A stretch of DNA of 64,000 nucleotides. It comes from JAGNDO01 sp963704975 (GTDB lineage: Bacteria > Chloroflexota > Anaerolineae > Caldilineales > Caldilineaceae). Shown here piece after piece: positions 27,928 to 37,380 of the stretch (positions are counted from its first letter, which is position 1; the number at the start of each line of letters is the position of its first letter). The notes under the pieces are model-generated. The model was not told the DNA's origin. It saw only the letters and a list, made by a program, of their open reading frames with translations, and ran no database searches. Both the position numbers and the translations under genes were made by a program. The stretch covers positions 124,001-188,000 of the forward strand of contig CAVPIK010000044.1 in NCBI GenBank assembly GCA_963704975.1. Direction: 5' to 3'.

Positions 27928-29373
27928 GTGAATATGCCCCAGAGAGTGCCTTCATCCCGTCAATGGGCCTGGTTGTTGAGCGCCGGTATCGCCGTCCTCC
28001 TGGTGGTCTTGATGCGCGGGTGGGGATATGACGATCTCTACATTACCTATCGGTATGCGGTCAATATCGCCCAGGGTGCGGGCTTTCTCTACAACCCCGG
28101 CGAATACGTGCTCAGCACCACCACGCCGTTGTACGCCCTGGTTTTGGCCTTTTTTCGCATAGCCGGTGCGGACTTACCCACGGTCAGCCTGTGGATTGGG
28201 GCGGTGAGCCTGGCCCTGGGGGGACTGGCCTTGTGGCATTTGGGCCAGCGCTGGGGATCGCCCGTGGCCGCCTGGGTGGGGTTGCTGGTCTATCCTTTCT
28301 TCCCGCTGCTGGTCACCACCCTTGGCTCCGAGCAACCCTTCACCCTGGCCTTGGTGCTGTGGGGCGTGGTCGCCTATGCCGGACGGCGCTATCCGGCGGC
28401 GGCGGTGTTGCTGGCCTTGGCCGTCCTCAGCCGGGCGGACAGCGGGGTGATGGTGCTGATCTTGGCCGTCCACTTCCTGTGGCTGCGTATCCGGCGGCAG
28501 GAACGATCCTTCCCCTGGGCGGCGATTGCCATAGGCGGGGGCATTCTGTTGTTGTGGGGGATCTTTGCCTGGCGCTATTTTGGCTCCCCCTTGCCCGCCA
28601 CCCTGGCCGCAAAACAGGCCCAGGGCCTCATGACCATCAGCCAGAGCTATTGGATTGGCTTTGGCTTGCAGGCAAAGCAATACGGGGGAAATCCCCGATA
28701 TTGGCTCTTTTTGGCCAGCGCGGGGCTGGGGTTGCTACTGCTTGCCCGGCGGCGTCAATGGCTGCCCATCGTGTTGTGGAGCGGGGCGCATTTGGCCGCC
28801 TACAGCCTCTTGGGGGTGACCCGCTATTTCTGGTACTATGCGCAACTGGTCCCTGGACTGATTGTGTTGGTCGCCTTGGGGGTGGAAGGAGCGGTCGCCG
28901 GGGCCAAGCGCTGGACCGGCCGCACCCCGGCCACAATCCTCGCCGTGCTATTGATTCTTGCCCTGACCGGGGTCGAAATGGTCTCGGTGCAAACCATCGG
29001 CCAGCACCCGGACGGACGGTTGGGGATCTATCAGGATGTGGGCGAGTGGCTGGCGGCCAACACCCCGGCGGACGCTACCGTGGGCACCCTGGAAGTGGGC
29101 ATCATCGGCTACTATGCCCAGCGTCCCATGATCGACTTCGCCGGACTCCTGCAACCCGACGTGGTGCAGGTCTTCGGCCCGGATGCCACCTACGACGACA
29201 CGGCGCAATGGGCCATCGAGCATCACCGCCCAGACTATTTGGTCTTTCAAGTCGGCACCCTGCCCCGCATGGATGGCTCGCCTATGATAGCCGCCGCCTG
29301 CACAGAGGTTCATACCATCACCCAGGACGGCTACCCTGCCCCCATCAGAATTTTGCAGTGCCAGTGGGGATAA
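27928..29373 (+). CDS. GT-C-type membrane glycosyltransferase
   Basis: About 481 residues. GTG 27928 is the closest start to TAGGAG; ATG 27934 is an alternative. At least ten TM helices. The first periplasmic loop holds the acidic motif WGYDDLYITYRYAVNIAQG and YNPGEYVLSTTTPLYALVLA, typical of polyprenyl-phosphate-sugar-dependent GT-C enzymes (arabinofuranosyl- and mannosyltransferase-like). A soluble C-terminal part (GEWLAANTPADATVGTLEVG to HHRPDYLVFQV) lies outside the membrane. It probably transfers a sugar from a lipid carrier to an envelope acceptor; donor and acceptor unknown. Confidence 0.8.
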   Translation: MNMPQRVPSSRQWAWLLSAGIAVLLVVLMRGWGYDDLYITYRYAVNIAQGAGFLYNPGEYVLSTTTPLYALVLAFFRIAGADLPTVSLWIGAVSLALGGLALWHLGQRWGSPVAAWVGLLVYPFFPLLVTTLGSEQPFTLALVLWGVVAYAGRRYPAAAVLLALAVLSRADSGVMVLILAVHFLWLRIRRQERSFPWAAIAIGGGILLLWGIFAWRYFGSPLPATLAAKQAQGLMTISQSYWIGFGLQAKQYGGNPRYWLFLASAGLGLLLLARRRQWLPIVLWSGAHLAAYSLLGVTRYFWYYAQLVPGLIVLVALGVEGAVAGAKRWTGRTPATILAVLLILALTGVEMVSVQTIGQHPDGRLGIYQDVGEWLAANTPADATVGTLEVGIIGYYAQRPMIDFAGLLQPDVVQVFGPDATYDDTAQWAIEHHRPDYLVFQVGTLPRMDGSPMIAAACTEVHTITQDGYPAPIRILQCQWG

Positions 29374-29397
29374 ACTGAGCCAACCAAAGAGATTCAA

Positions 29398-29491
29398 ACC
29401 GCCGAGAGCGCGGAGGGTGCGCTGAGGGATGCCGAGGAGACCAGAAGAACCCTCCCCGTTCTCTGCGCCCCCCTCTGCATCCTCGGCGGAT
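29398..29491. repeat. Inverted GC-rich array (GCCGAGAG / CTCGGCGG type)
   Basis: Arm one (29398-29440) reads in part CCGCCGAGAGCGCGGAGG, arm two (29458-29491) in part CCCTCTGCATCCTCGGCGG. A related stretch CTCTGCGGTTCTCGGCGTCC lies at 4069-4088 within the small membrane peptide gene. Confidence 0.6.
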
Positions 29492-29537
29492 AATCGCTAA
29501 ATTTCAACCAAACCTGCCTTTGAAAAGGACCGATCCT

Positions 29538-29939
29538 ATGAATCATGAACAGAAGATCCGTGTGTTGGTGGCCAAACCCGGCTTGGACGGCCATGATCGG
29601 GGGGCCAAAGTGGTGGCCCGGGCCTTGCGAGACGCCGGCTTCGAGGTGATCTACACCGGCATCCGCCAGACCCCCCAGATGATCGCCGAGGCCGCCCTGC
29701 AAGAGGACGTGGACGTGGTGGGCCTGAGCATCCTCAGCGGTGCCCACCTCACCCTCTGCCCCAAGGTGGTGGACCTGTTGCGCGCCCAAGGCCAGGACGA
29801 TGTGGTGGTGCTGGTCGGCGGCATTGTCCCCGACGAAGATGTGATCAAACTCAAAGAGGCCGGCATCAAGGGCATCTTTGGCCCCGGCACCTCGACGACC
29901 GCCATTGCCGAGTTTATTCGCAGCGAAGTGGGTGCGTGA
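29538..29939 (+). CDS. Methylmalonyl-CoA mutase B12-binding subunit (C-terminal domain)
   Basis: 133 residues, ATG 29538 after AAAAGGA. KIRVLVAKPGLDGHDRGAKV carries the D-x-H-x-x-G cobalamin motif, with the lower-ligand His at residue 19; VVGLSILSGAH and VGGIVPDEDV supply the Ser/Gly motifs of the B12 domain. It works with a separate catalytic subunit, not in this window, to isomerise methylmalonyl-CoA and succinyl-CoA or a related acyl-CoA. The MeaB chaperone gene follows directly, a common arrangement. The stop codon lies inside the next heptamer array. Confidence 0.9.
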   Translation: MNHEQKIRVLVAKPGLDGHDRGAKVVARALRDAGFEVIYTGIRQTPQMIAEAALQEDVDVVGLSILSGAHLTLCPKVVDLLRAQGQDDVVVLVGGIVPDEDVIKLKEAGIKGIFGPGTSTTAIAEFIRSEVGA

Positions 29940-29992
29940 AACGTGAAACGTGAATAAGCAGTCACGTTTCACGTTTCACGCACCACGCATCA
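29937..29992. repeat. Inverted heptamer array, unit GTGAAAC
   Basis: Arm one has GTGAAAC, GTGAAAC, GTGAATA (its first bases supply the upstream stop TGA); arm two has ACGTTTC, ACGTTTC, ACGCACC, ACGCATC. The next ribosome-binding site AAAAGGA follows at once. The unit is shared with the array at 31034-31119. Confidence 0.85.
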
Positions 29993-30007
29993 CAAAAGGA
30001 TCACCCT

Positions 30008-31031
30008 TTGTCCACACGAAACCACCTCCCCGCCGCGGAGCTGATTGCCGGGGCCTTGGCTGGGGATCGGCTGGCCTTGGCCCGCTGTATCAGCCATGTT
30101 GAAAATGAAACCGTAACTTCCCAAGCCATCTTGCGCGGGCTTTTTGCCCACACGGGCCACGCCCACATCATCGGCGTCACCGGCGCGCCGGGGACGGGGA
30201 AATCGACCTTGGTCAACACCCTCACCCAGGAATACCGCCGGGAAGGCATGACCGTGGCCGTGGTGGCCATCGACCCCACCAGCCCCTTCACCGGCGGCGC
30301 CATCCTGGGGGACCGGGTGCGTATGCGCAGTTTGAGCGGGGACAGCGGCGTCTTTATCCGCAGCATGGCCACGCGAGGCAGCCTGGGCGGCCTCTCCAAA
30401 ACCACCGCGGACGTGGTCATGGTTCTGGACGCGGCGGGCTATGACCGCATCATCGTCGAGACCGTGGGCGTGGGCCAGGCCGAGGTCGAAGTGGCCCGCA
30501 CGGCCCACACCACCCTGGTGATCGAAGCGCCGGGCATGGGGGACGAGGTGCAGGCCATCAAGGCGGGCATTTTGGAAATTGGCGACATTTTGGTCGTCAA
30601 CAAGGCTGACCGAGAGGGCGTCGAGCGCACGGTGATGGCCCTGGAAATGATGCTCAACATGAGCCACGCTCCCCGCCGGGTGATGCACCACGGCCAGTTG
30701 ATGAGCGTGGAAACCCCGGCGGATCTGGTGGCCGAGGCCGACGCTTGGCAGGTCAAGGTGCTCAAAACCGTGGCCGCGGCGGGGACCGGCGTCCCCGAAC
30801 TCCGGGAACGCATCGACGCCCACCGGGATCACCTGCTGGCCACGGGCGAAATGACCATCCGCGAGCGCATGCGTATGGCCAATCTTGTTGGAAAATATCA
30901 TGCGTGCCGAACTCAACCGGCGCATCCTGGCCCGCCTGCCCACCGCCCGCCTGGACGCCACGGTCGAGCAGGTGCGCAACCGAGAAATTGACCCCTACAC
31001 CGCGGCGGACGATCTGCTGCGGGATGTCTAA
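30008..31031 (+). CDS. meaB: MeaB/ArgK-type GTPase, methylmalonyl-CoA mutase chaperone (one frame break)
   Basis: About 340 residues from TTG 30008 if an extra G near 30889 is removed. G-domain motifs: GVTGAPGTGKSTLVNTLTQE (P-loop, about residue 58), VVAIDPTSPFTGGAILGDRV, DRIIVETVGVGQAEVEVA, and DILVVNKADREGVERTVMAL (NKxD). After the break the C-terminal dimerisation arm reads ENIMRAELNRRILARLPTAR to YTAADDLLRDV. MeaB proteins load and protect the B12 cofactor of the mutase encoded next door. Both halves match the family, so the break is probably an error. Confidence 0.88.
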
Positions 31032-31033
31032 AA

Positions 31034-31119
31034 GCGTGAAACGTGAAACGTGTTGCGTGGCGGGTTGATAAAACTCTCCTCACGCAACACGCCTCACGCA
31101 ACACGTTTCACGTTTCATG
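31034..31119. repeat. Inverted heptamer array mixing GTGAAAC and GTTGCGT units
   Basis: Arm one: GTGAAAC, GTGAAAC, GTGTTGC, GTGGCGG. Arm two: ACGCAAC, ACGCCTC, ACGCAAC, ACGTTTC, ACGTTTC, then ATGAAAGG. It combines the units of the arrays at 27543 and 29937, so these families exchange units. Confidence 0.85.
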
Positions 31120-31132
31120 AAAGGATTTCCTT

Positions 31133-32116
31133 ATGCCTCGTGCCCTACGTTTTGAACAATTCGGCCCGCCCACGGAGGCGCTGCAATTGGTGGATGTGCC
31201 TCAACTCGACCCTGGCCCCGGCCAGGTGCGTCTGCGCTTGAGCCACCGGGCCATCAACCCGTCGGATCTGTTCACGGTCTCCGGCCACTATGGACGGCTG
31301 CCCACCTTGCCCGCGGTGCCCGGTTTTGAGGCCATGGGGCGTATCGACGCCTTGGGCGAAGGCGTCACCGGCTGGCAGATCGGTCAGCGAGTGATCCCCC
31401 TGAGCAGCGGCGGCACCTGGCAGGAAGAGGTGATTGTGACCACCGCCCAACTGCTGCCCGTGGCCGACGGCGTGCCGGACCAATCCGCCGCCCAGTTCAT
31501 CGTTAATCCCGTGACGGCTTGGGTGATGATGACCGATGAACTCGATTTGCAGCCCGGCCAATGGCTGTTGCAGACCGCGGCGGGCTCGACCCTGGGCCGC
31601 ACGTTGATCCAGATGGCCCAACTGCAAGGGGTCAAGACCGTCAATTTGGTGCGGCGGCGGGAACAGGTGCAGGAGTTGTTGGATCTGGGCGCGGATGCCG
31701 TGATCTGCACCGAGGATGCAGACGTGGTGGCCCAAGTCATGGCCCTGACCGATGGGCGGGGCGTCCACGGCGCCGTGGATGCCGTGGGTGGCCCGACTGG
31801 TTCTCTGGCCGCCTCGTGTCTGCGAGCGGGAGCCACTTTGCTGGTTTATGGCGGTCTGAGCGGCCAGGCCATCCCTCTCAACGGCGGGGAGATGATTTTC
31901 AAAGGCACCACCGTGCGGGGCTTCTGGCTCACCTTCTGGTTTGGGGCCAAACCGCAAGCCCATGTCCAGGCCGTGCTGGCCAAACTGATGACCCTCATGG
32001 CCCAGGGCAAGATCGTGCCCCCGGTGGAGGCCGAGTACGATCTGGCCGACTTCCGCAAGGCCGTCGTCCACGCCGAGACGCCGGGGCGGGCGGGGAAGGT
32101 GTTGTTGATTGGTTGA
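31133..32116 (+). CDS. Zinc-free medium-chain reductase, quinone oxidoreductase / enoyl reductase type
   Basis: 327 residues, ATG 31133 after GAAAGGA. GroES-like N-terminal half (SHRAINPSDLFTVSGHYG, PAVPGFEAMGRI) with no zinc-ligand cysteines, and a Rossmann half with FIVNPVTAWVMMTDEL, LLQTAAGSTLGRTLIQMAQL and VHGAVDAVGGPTG. The NPVTAW and AAGSTLGR features resemble quinone oxidoreductases and the 2-enoyl thioester reductases (ETR/MECR group), which use NADPH. Cytoplasmic; substrate not defined. The last codons and stop lie in the start of an inverted octamer array. Confidence 0.8.
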   Translation: MPRALRFEQFGPPTEALQLVDVPQLDPGPGQVRLRLSHRAINPSDLFTVSGHYGRLPTLPAVPGFEAMGRIDALGEGVTGWQIGQRVIPLSSGGTWQEEVIVTTAQLLPVADGVPDQSAAQFIVNPVTAWVMMTDELDLQPGQWLLQTAAGSTLGRTLIQMAQLQGVKTVNLVRRREQVQELLDLGADAVICTEDADVVAQVMALTDGRGVHGAVDAVGGPTGSLAASCLRAGATLLVYGGLSGQAIPLNGGEMIFKGTTVRGFWLTFWFGAKPQAHVQAVLAKLMTLMAQGKIVPPVEAEYDLADFRKAVVHAETPGRAGKVLLIG

Positions 32117-32171
32117 TTTGTTGATTGGTTGATTGGCGTGGGTGAAAATCAACCAATCAACTAATCAACCA
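32101..32171. repeat. Inverted octamer array, unit TTGATTGG
   Basis: Arm one repeats TTGATTGG about four times (32104-32136); arm two AATCAACC, AATCAACT, AATCAACC (32148-32171). It provides the stop codon of the upstream oxidoreductase. Confidence 0.8.
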
Positions 32172-32241
32172 CTTACCTATCCCAAACTTTCTCTCCAACC
32201 GGCAAACGGGTGTAAAATAAACCTGATCGAGCCGTATTCGT

Positions 32242-32277
32242 GACCCGGTCGCCTTTGGCGAGCCGGGTCTTTTCTTG
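32242..32277 (+). terminator. Intrinsic terminator or attenuator before the SulP gene
   Basis: Hairpin GACCCGGTCGCC / GGCGAGCCGGGTC (one bulged base) with a TTT loop, followed by TTTTCTTG. It sits about 35 bases before the SulP start, so it either ends the upstream transcript or attenuates SulP expression. No aptamer-like fold was recognised. Confidence 0.7.
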
Positions 32278-32310
32278 TGTTGTTGGGGTATCCCCGAAAG
32301 GTCTTTTCTG

Positions 32311-33973
32311 ATGCAGCGTCTCTCTTTGGTACAACTCTACCGGCGGGAGTTCACCGGCTATACTGTTGACATCTTCCGCCAGGATCTGCTGGCCGGGTTG
32401 ACCGTGGCCGCGGTGGCCCTGCCCCTGGCCTTGGCCTTTGGCGTGGCCTCCGGGGCCAGCGCCGCGGCCGGGTTGGTGACCGCCATCCTCAGCGGGCTGA
32501 TCATCGGCGCCCTCTCCGGCGCGCCCTACCAGATCTCCGGGCCGACCGGGGCCATGAGCGCCATTTTGATCGTGATCACCATGCGCTATGGGCTGGAGGC
32601 GGCCTGGATCACCGGGGTGATGGCCGGGGCGCTGATTTTGGTGGTGGGCTTGCTGAAATTGGGCCGCTTTATTGCCTTTATCCCCGCGCCCGTGGTCACC
32701 GGCTTTACGTCGGGGATCGCCGTGATCATCGCCGTGGGGCAGATCGACAACTTCTTGGGGGTGAAGACGCCGGGGGCCGAGTCGGCGGCGCTGAAATTGG
32801 TGGGCTATTTTCAGGGCGGCTTTGCGCCGAACTGGCCCACCGTGGCCGTGGGCCTGTTGGTGATGGCCGTGATGATCCTGTGGCCCGCCCGCTGGGGCAA
32901 GGTGCTGCCCGGCTCCCTGGCCGGGATCGTCCTGGCCACCCTGACCGCCATCGCCCTGGGCTGGACCGTCAACACCATCGGCGAGATTCCCCGCACCATT
33001 TTGCTGGCGGACCGGTCTGCGCTTCGCCAACATTCCCTGGGACAACCTGAACGTGCTGGTGGCCCCGGCCCTCTCCGTGGCCGCTCTGGGCGGGATCGAA
33101 TCTCTGCTGTGCGGGGCGGTGGCGGCCAAGGCCACGGGCATCCGCCTGCACGCCAACCAGGAATTGGTGGCCCAAGGCGTGGGCAACCTGATCATCCCCT
33201 TCTTTGGCGGCGTCCCGGCCACCGCGGCCATCGCCCGCACCTCCGTGGGCATCCGCTCCGGCGGGCGCACGCGCATGGTTTCGTTTATTCATTCCTTGGC
33301 CTTGCTGGCCGCGGCCCTGCTCTTCGCCCCGGCCATCGGACAGGTGCCCCTGGCCGCCTTGGCCGGGGTGCTCATGGTCACGGCCTGGCGCATGAACGAG
33401 TGGCCCGCCATCCGCTTCATGTTTGGCAACTTCTTCAAAAGCGGCATCATCGCCTTCGCCGCCACCCTGATCGCCACCATCACCCTGGATCTGACCCAGG
33501 CCATCCTGATCGGCGGCGTGGTCTCCGCGGCCATCTTCATCAGCCAGGTGGCCAACCTGACCGTGGAACTGCGCCAGGTGGAAGCGGACCGGCTGCGGGA
33601 GCGGGGCTTGGCCATCCGGGGCAACTGTCCCCATGTGTGGGTGGCCTATCTCACCGGCCCGCTCTTCTTTGCCTCCACGGGCAACTTTGCCGAGGCCCTG
33701 GCCAATCGAGACGAAATGCACGTCGTGATCCTCTCCATGCGCGCCGTGCCCCTGATCGACCTCTCCGGCATCGAGGCCCTGGCCACGTTGAACGAGGAAT
33801 TGACCCACGAAGGCAAGGTGCTCCTCCTGGCCGGGGTGCAGCCCCCGGTCATGCGCATGTTGGAGCGCAGCCATCTGGACCAATCCATCGGCGCGGACAA
33901 CTTCTTCTGGAGCGCGGACCGGGCCATCATCGCCGCGGAAGAGCGTTTTGCGTGTCCCCTGTGTGAGGCGTAG
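32311..33973 (+). CDS. SulP-family anion transporter with STAS domain (one frame break)
   Basis: About 553 residues if one extra T near 33009 is removed. ATG 32311 follows GAAAGG. The membrane part has about twelve helices, with LTVAAVALPLALAFGVASG, GLIIGALSGAPYQISGPTG (SulP signature region) and NLIIPFFGGVPATAAIART. The cytoplasmic STAS domain covers the last 110 residues (VWVAYLTGPLFFASTGNF, VVILSMRAVPLIDLSGIEAL). SulP proteins carry sulfate, bicarbonate or other anions, many by symport. The anion cannot be told from sequence; no carbonic anhydrase or sulfur-assimilation gene is adjacent. Confidence 0.87.
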
Positions 33974-33984
33974 GCTGGGGGACG

Positions 33985-34140
33985 GTCAATCCCGGAATGG
34001 GCCGGTTCTTTTTGGGGCGAGAAAATAGCCTTGGCCCATTCCGGGATTGGGGATCGGATCCCATTCCGGGAATGGGCCAAAACTATTCACATAACCCAAG
34101 AAGAACCGGCCCTTTCCCGGAATGTCCAAGATCCATCCAA
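33985..34140. repeat. Cluster of CCCGGAATGGGCC palindromes
   Basis: Several copies of CCCGGAATGGGCC or its inverse. The central pair TGGCCCATTCCGGGATT and GAATGGGCCA forms a 24-bp imperfect inverted repeat around GGATCGGATCC. GAACCGGCCCTTTCCCGGAA closes the cluster. Together with the following 240 bases it makes up the gap before the C25-type gene. Confidence 0.7.
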
Positions 34141-34377
34141 CGCAAACGGCCTGGGCCTGAATCTGCCCATTCCCCCAAAATGCCCCACCCCCCACCCGGC
34201 TGAAAAACTGCCAAAATGCCAAGAAAGATGTTATCATCAAGAGCGTGTTCGGGTTTTACTTTCTGTGCGAACACCCCAAATCCACCCGAACAATCCCCAT
34301 CAAAAAGGAGGCAAGGAAGGCAGATCGTCGGTTGTACAAACGTAGTTCATCCCTCTTCAAATTCAAAAGGAGTTGTC
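34141..34377. other. Leader of the C25-type peptidase gene
   Basis: About 235 bases with no gene. Only the ribosome-binding site AAAAGGAG just before ATG 34378 is clear; TTATCA-like and TACAAA-like boxes exist but no convincing promoter. Confidence 0.4.
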
Positions 34378-37233
34378 ATGCGTCAGAATCAGTACCCCGT
34401 TGATCTTGATCACCTGTCCGGCAAGCTGGCCCTGTGGAGCGTCGAGCGCTTGCTGGGCGTGGCCGGTGTGGGTGTAGGCTTGGTCTTCCTGCTTTTTGTG
34501 GCCCTGGCCGTGACGACATCCCCGGCGCAAGCCTCAGTTTTGCCCTCTCAACCCGCTCAATCTGCCACTGTCTCATCTCCGACCACCCCGCTCGCAAACC
34601 CACTCGTCACCCCGTGGACCCCGCCCGCCAACGCCTATCGCATCTCCGTCAACGCGGATGGCCTCTATTCCCTTACCTATGCCTATTTGCAGTCCGCCGG
34701 TCTGCCCGTGGACAGCCTTGACCCCCGCACCCTGGCCATGCACTTCATGGGCCAGGAGATCCCCATCTGGGTGAGCGGCGAAGACGACGGCCGCTTTGAT
34801 GCGGCGACCAGGTGCTCTTTTATGGGCGCAACGTGGACACCCTCTACTATGACGGTCTCTTTGCGGGCCGCAACTATGTCAACGATCTGGTCTACTTCCT
34901 CTCCTTCGGCGCGGACAATGGCCTGCGCATGGCCGAGGTGGACGGCACACCGACCGGCGCGCCGGCCCAGACTGTGTCGATGGAACACATTTTGGATGAA
35001 ACCAATTTGTGGTATTTCAGCGAATATCCCCGTCTGCCCCTCATCGGCGCGGACCACTTCTTTGGCCACTGGATTCAGGCACGTCGCCAGGCTACGATGA
35101 CGCGCTCGATCTATATCCCTGTGTTTGATGTGGACCCGACGGTGACGGGTAGCCTGCGCATAGCCTTGCAGGGGTATGCCACCGGTCCCCACAATGTGAA
35201 CCTGTATCTCAACGACACCAAGATTTATTCCGGCACAGGGGATTGGGCTGATTTTGGTGACGTTGAGCTAACCGTGCCTGTCACTCCCGGCCTTTTTGTC
35301 CATGCGGACACTCACCTCAAAGTCGAGTTGGCCAACTTTGTGACGGATCGCCGATAGCTATGACAAGATCTATATCAACTGGGTGCAGATCGACTATCCC
35401 CGCAATCTGGTGGCCCAGTTTGACGGTCTGAACATCCGCGGCGTGCCCGCAGGAAGCTGGACCTTTGCCGCCACCGGCTTCATCAACAGCGATGTCAGCA
35501 TCTTCGATGTCACAGACCCCGCCCAGGTGCGCCGGGTGATGGTCAGCGGCTCTCCCAATGTTCTTGACCCCACCGATCCTCAACAGGGCACGTACCCATC
35601 ACGCCCGGTCTTTTTGTACACGGGGCCACCTACCTCAAGGTCGAATTGGCCAATTTGATGGATCGCAGCTACGACAAGGCCTATATCAACTGGGCGCAGA
35701 TCGACTATCCCCGCAATCTGGTGGCCCAGTTTGACGGTCTGAATATCCGCGGCGTGCCCGCAGGAAGCTGGACCTTTGCCGCCACCGGCTTTAGCAACAG
35801 CGATGTCAGCATCTTCGATGTCACAGACCCCACCCAGGTGCGCCGAGTGGTCAACGGGTCCCCCAGCGTTCTTAGCCCCACCGCTTCTCAACCGGATGCG
35901 GCGGGGATCACCTTTGGCGCAACCGTCACGCCTGACACCCGCTTCTATCTGGCTTCTCCCAACGCCTACAAAACGCCCGTCTCCATTCGGGCCGTGACGC
36001 CCATGACCTCGACCCACACCCCGGCGGACATCTTGGCCACGGACAACCGCTACGACTACATCATCATCACCCACGGCGACTTCTGGGAGCAGATCCTGCC
36101 CCTGGCCGACTATCGCAGCGACGATCTACAAGGTGGCCCTGATCGATGTCCAGACCATCTATGACCGCTTCAACGGCGGCATGATGTCGGCGGAGGCCAT
36201 CCGGGACTTCCTGGCCTATGCCTATGCCAACTGGAGCGGGGCCAAACCAGCGTTCGTGCTTTTGGTCGGTGACGGCGCGGTGGACATGCGCAACTATATC
36301 ACTATCGCACCGCCCACCTTCATCCCCCCTTCCTGGCCAGCATTGACCCCTTCCTGGGCGAGACGGCGACGGACAATCGCTTTGTCATGTTGACCGGAGA
36401 CGATCTGCTCCCGGACATGGCCATTGGCCGCTTCCCCGCCGCCAGCCCGGCGGATGTGATCACAATGGTGAAAAAAACCTTGGACTACGAGAACAGTCCA
36501 GATCTGGGCGCAGGGGCCAGAAATGTACTCTTCGTGGCCGAATCGCCGTATGACTGGAGATTTTTGGGAACCCTATGACTACTATGGGGCTTCCGACCTT
36601 CTGGCCTTGGGCTTCATGGACGCCCCCACCAACACCATCCCCTATCTGCCGCCAGCGTACAGCGCCACCCGAGTCTATCTGGCCTCAACTGCGACACCGA
36701 GGGCCAGAACCCGGCCAACGAATGTCGCGCCCTGATCTCCGAAACCCTCAACATCACCGGGGCCATGTTGGTGAGCTATGTGGGCGATTCCAGCAGAGAC
36801 ACCTGGGCCTTGGAATACCTCATGGATGAAGATCTGATCTCCGAGATGAACAACAGTGCGAAACTGCCCGTGGTCCTGTCCATGAGCTGCGTTGGACGGA
36901 TCGTTCCATGACTCGAGGGTGCTCTCCTTGGCCGAATCCTTCATGCGCGCTCCGGGCGGGGCGGTGGCAAACTGGTCATCGACAGGGTTGACCTGGCCGG
37001 ACTTTACGGGGCAGGCGCTGATGGAGCGGTCGGTTTTTAAGCATCTCTTCCATGACAACATCACCGAGTTGGGCCGTCTCACCGTCCTGGCTAAGGAGGA
37101 CATGGCCGCCCAAGACCCAGACCACCGTTTCGATGCGTTGCTCGACACCTTCACCCTCTTCGGCGATCCGGCCTTGCGCGTCAAACTCTACGAATGGCCG
37201 TGGCAAGGCTATCTGCCGATGATCGGTCGTTGA
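34378..37233 (+). CDS. Secreted gingipain-like C25 cysteine peptidase family protein (many frame breaks)
   Basis: Start ATG 34378 after AAAAGGAG. Signal anchor GVGLVFLLFVALAVTTSPAQA, then an N-terminal beta region (AYRISVNADGLYSLTYAYLQ). Peptidase_C25 landmarks: YDYIIITHGDFWEQILPLAD, KVALIDVQTIYDRFNGG, SAEAIRDFLAYAYANW, AFVLLVGDGAVDMRNY, LLPDMAIGRFPAASPADVIT, VLSMSCVDGSFHD with the expected nucleophile Cys, and C-terminal FGDPALRVKLYEWP. The usual YxGHGS His appears as SYVGDSSRDTW, so the catalytic His may be lost. About eight frame breaks (for example near 34810, 35352, 36125, 36330, 36560, 36690 and 36895) and a 312-bp internal duplication are present. The organism's gene may be whole; activity is doubtful. 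Confidence 0.68.
35275..35900. repeat. Direct tandem duplication of about 312 bp inside the C25-type gene
   Basis: The segment beginning near 35275 (CCCGGCCTTTTTGTCCATGC) recurs near 35590 (CCCGGTCTTTTTGTACACGG), with GACTATCCCCGCAATCTGGT at the same offset in both. The copies are nearly identical over about 200 bases and encode the same YINW-QIDYPRNLVAQFDG module twice. Confidence 0.85.
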
Positions 37234-37243
37234 TCACAAGGCA

Positions 37244-37349
37244 AGCGCAGGTTGAGTAGCCGCCGCCGATATCTCCGCAAACCATTCAAGCGCTGGCGGC
37301 GTATCGAAACTGTAGCGGGTCAACCCGCCGTGGCTACTCAACCTGCGCT
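37244..37349. repeat. Inverted repeat AGCGCAGGTTGAGTAGCC / GGCTACTCAACCTGCGCT
   Basis: Perfect 18-bp arms at 37244-37261 and 37332-37349 enclose CGTATCGAAAC. A variant of the right half (TTTCGATACG with GGTCTACTCAACCTACGCT) occurs in frame at 42667-42710. Confidence 0.8.
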
Positions 37350-37380
37350 CTGTCCAACCTTCACGCCAAGGAATCCGCCC

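Noticed and set aside
27540..31120. CRISPR arrays suggested by closely spaced short repeats
   Set aside because: Units are 7-8 bp with no spacers, arranged as inverted arms; no cas genes are present.
32220..32310. Riboswitch upstream of the SulP gene
   Set aside because: Only a terminator-like hairpin is visible; no aptamer class could be recognised in the short leader.
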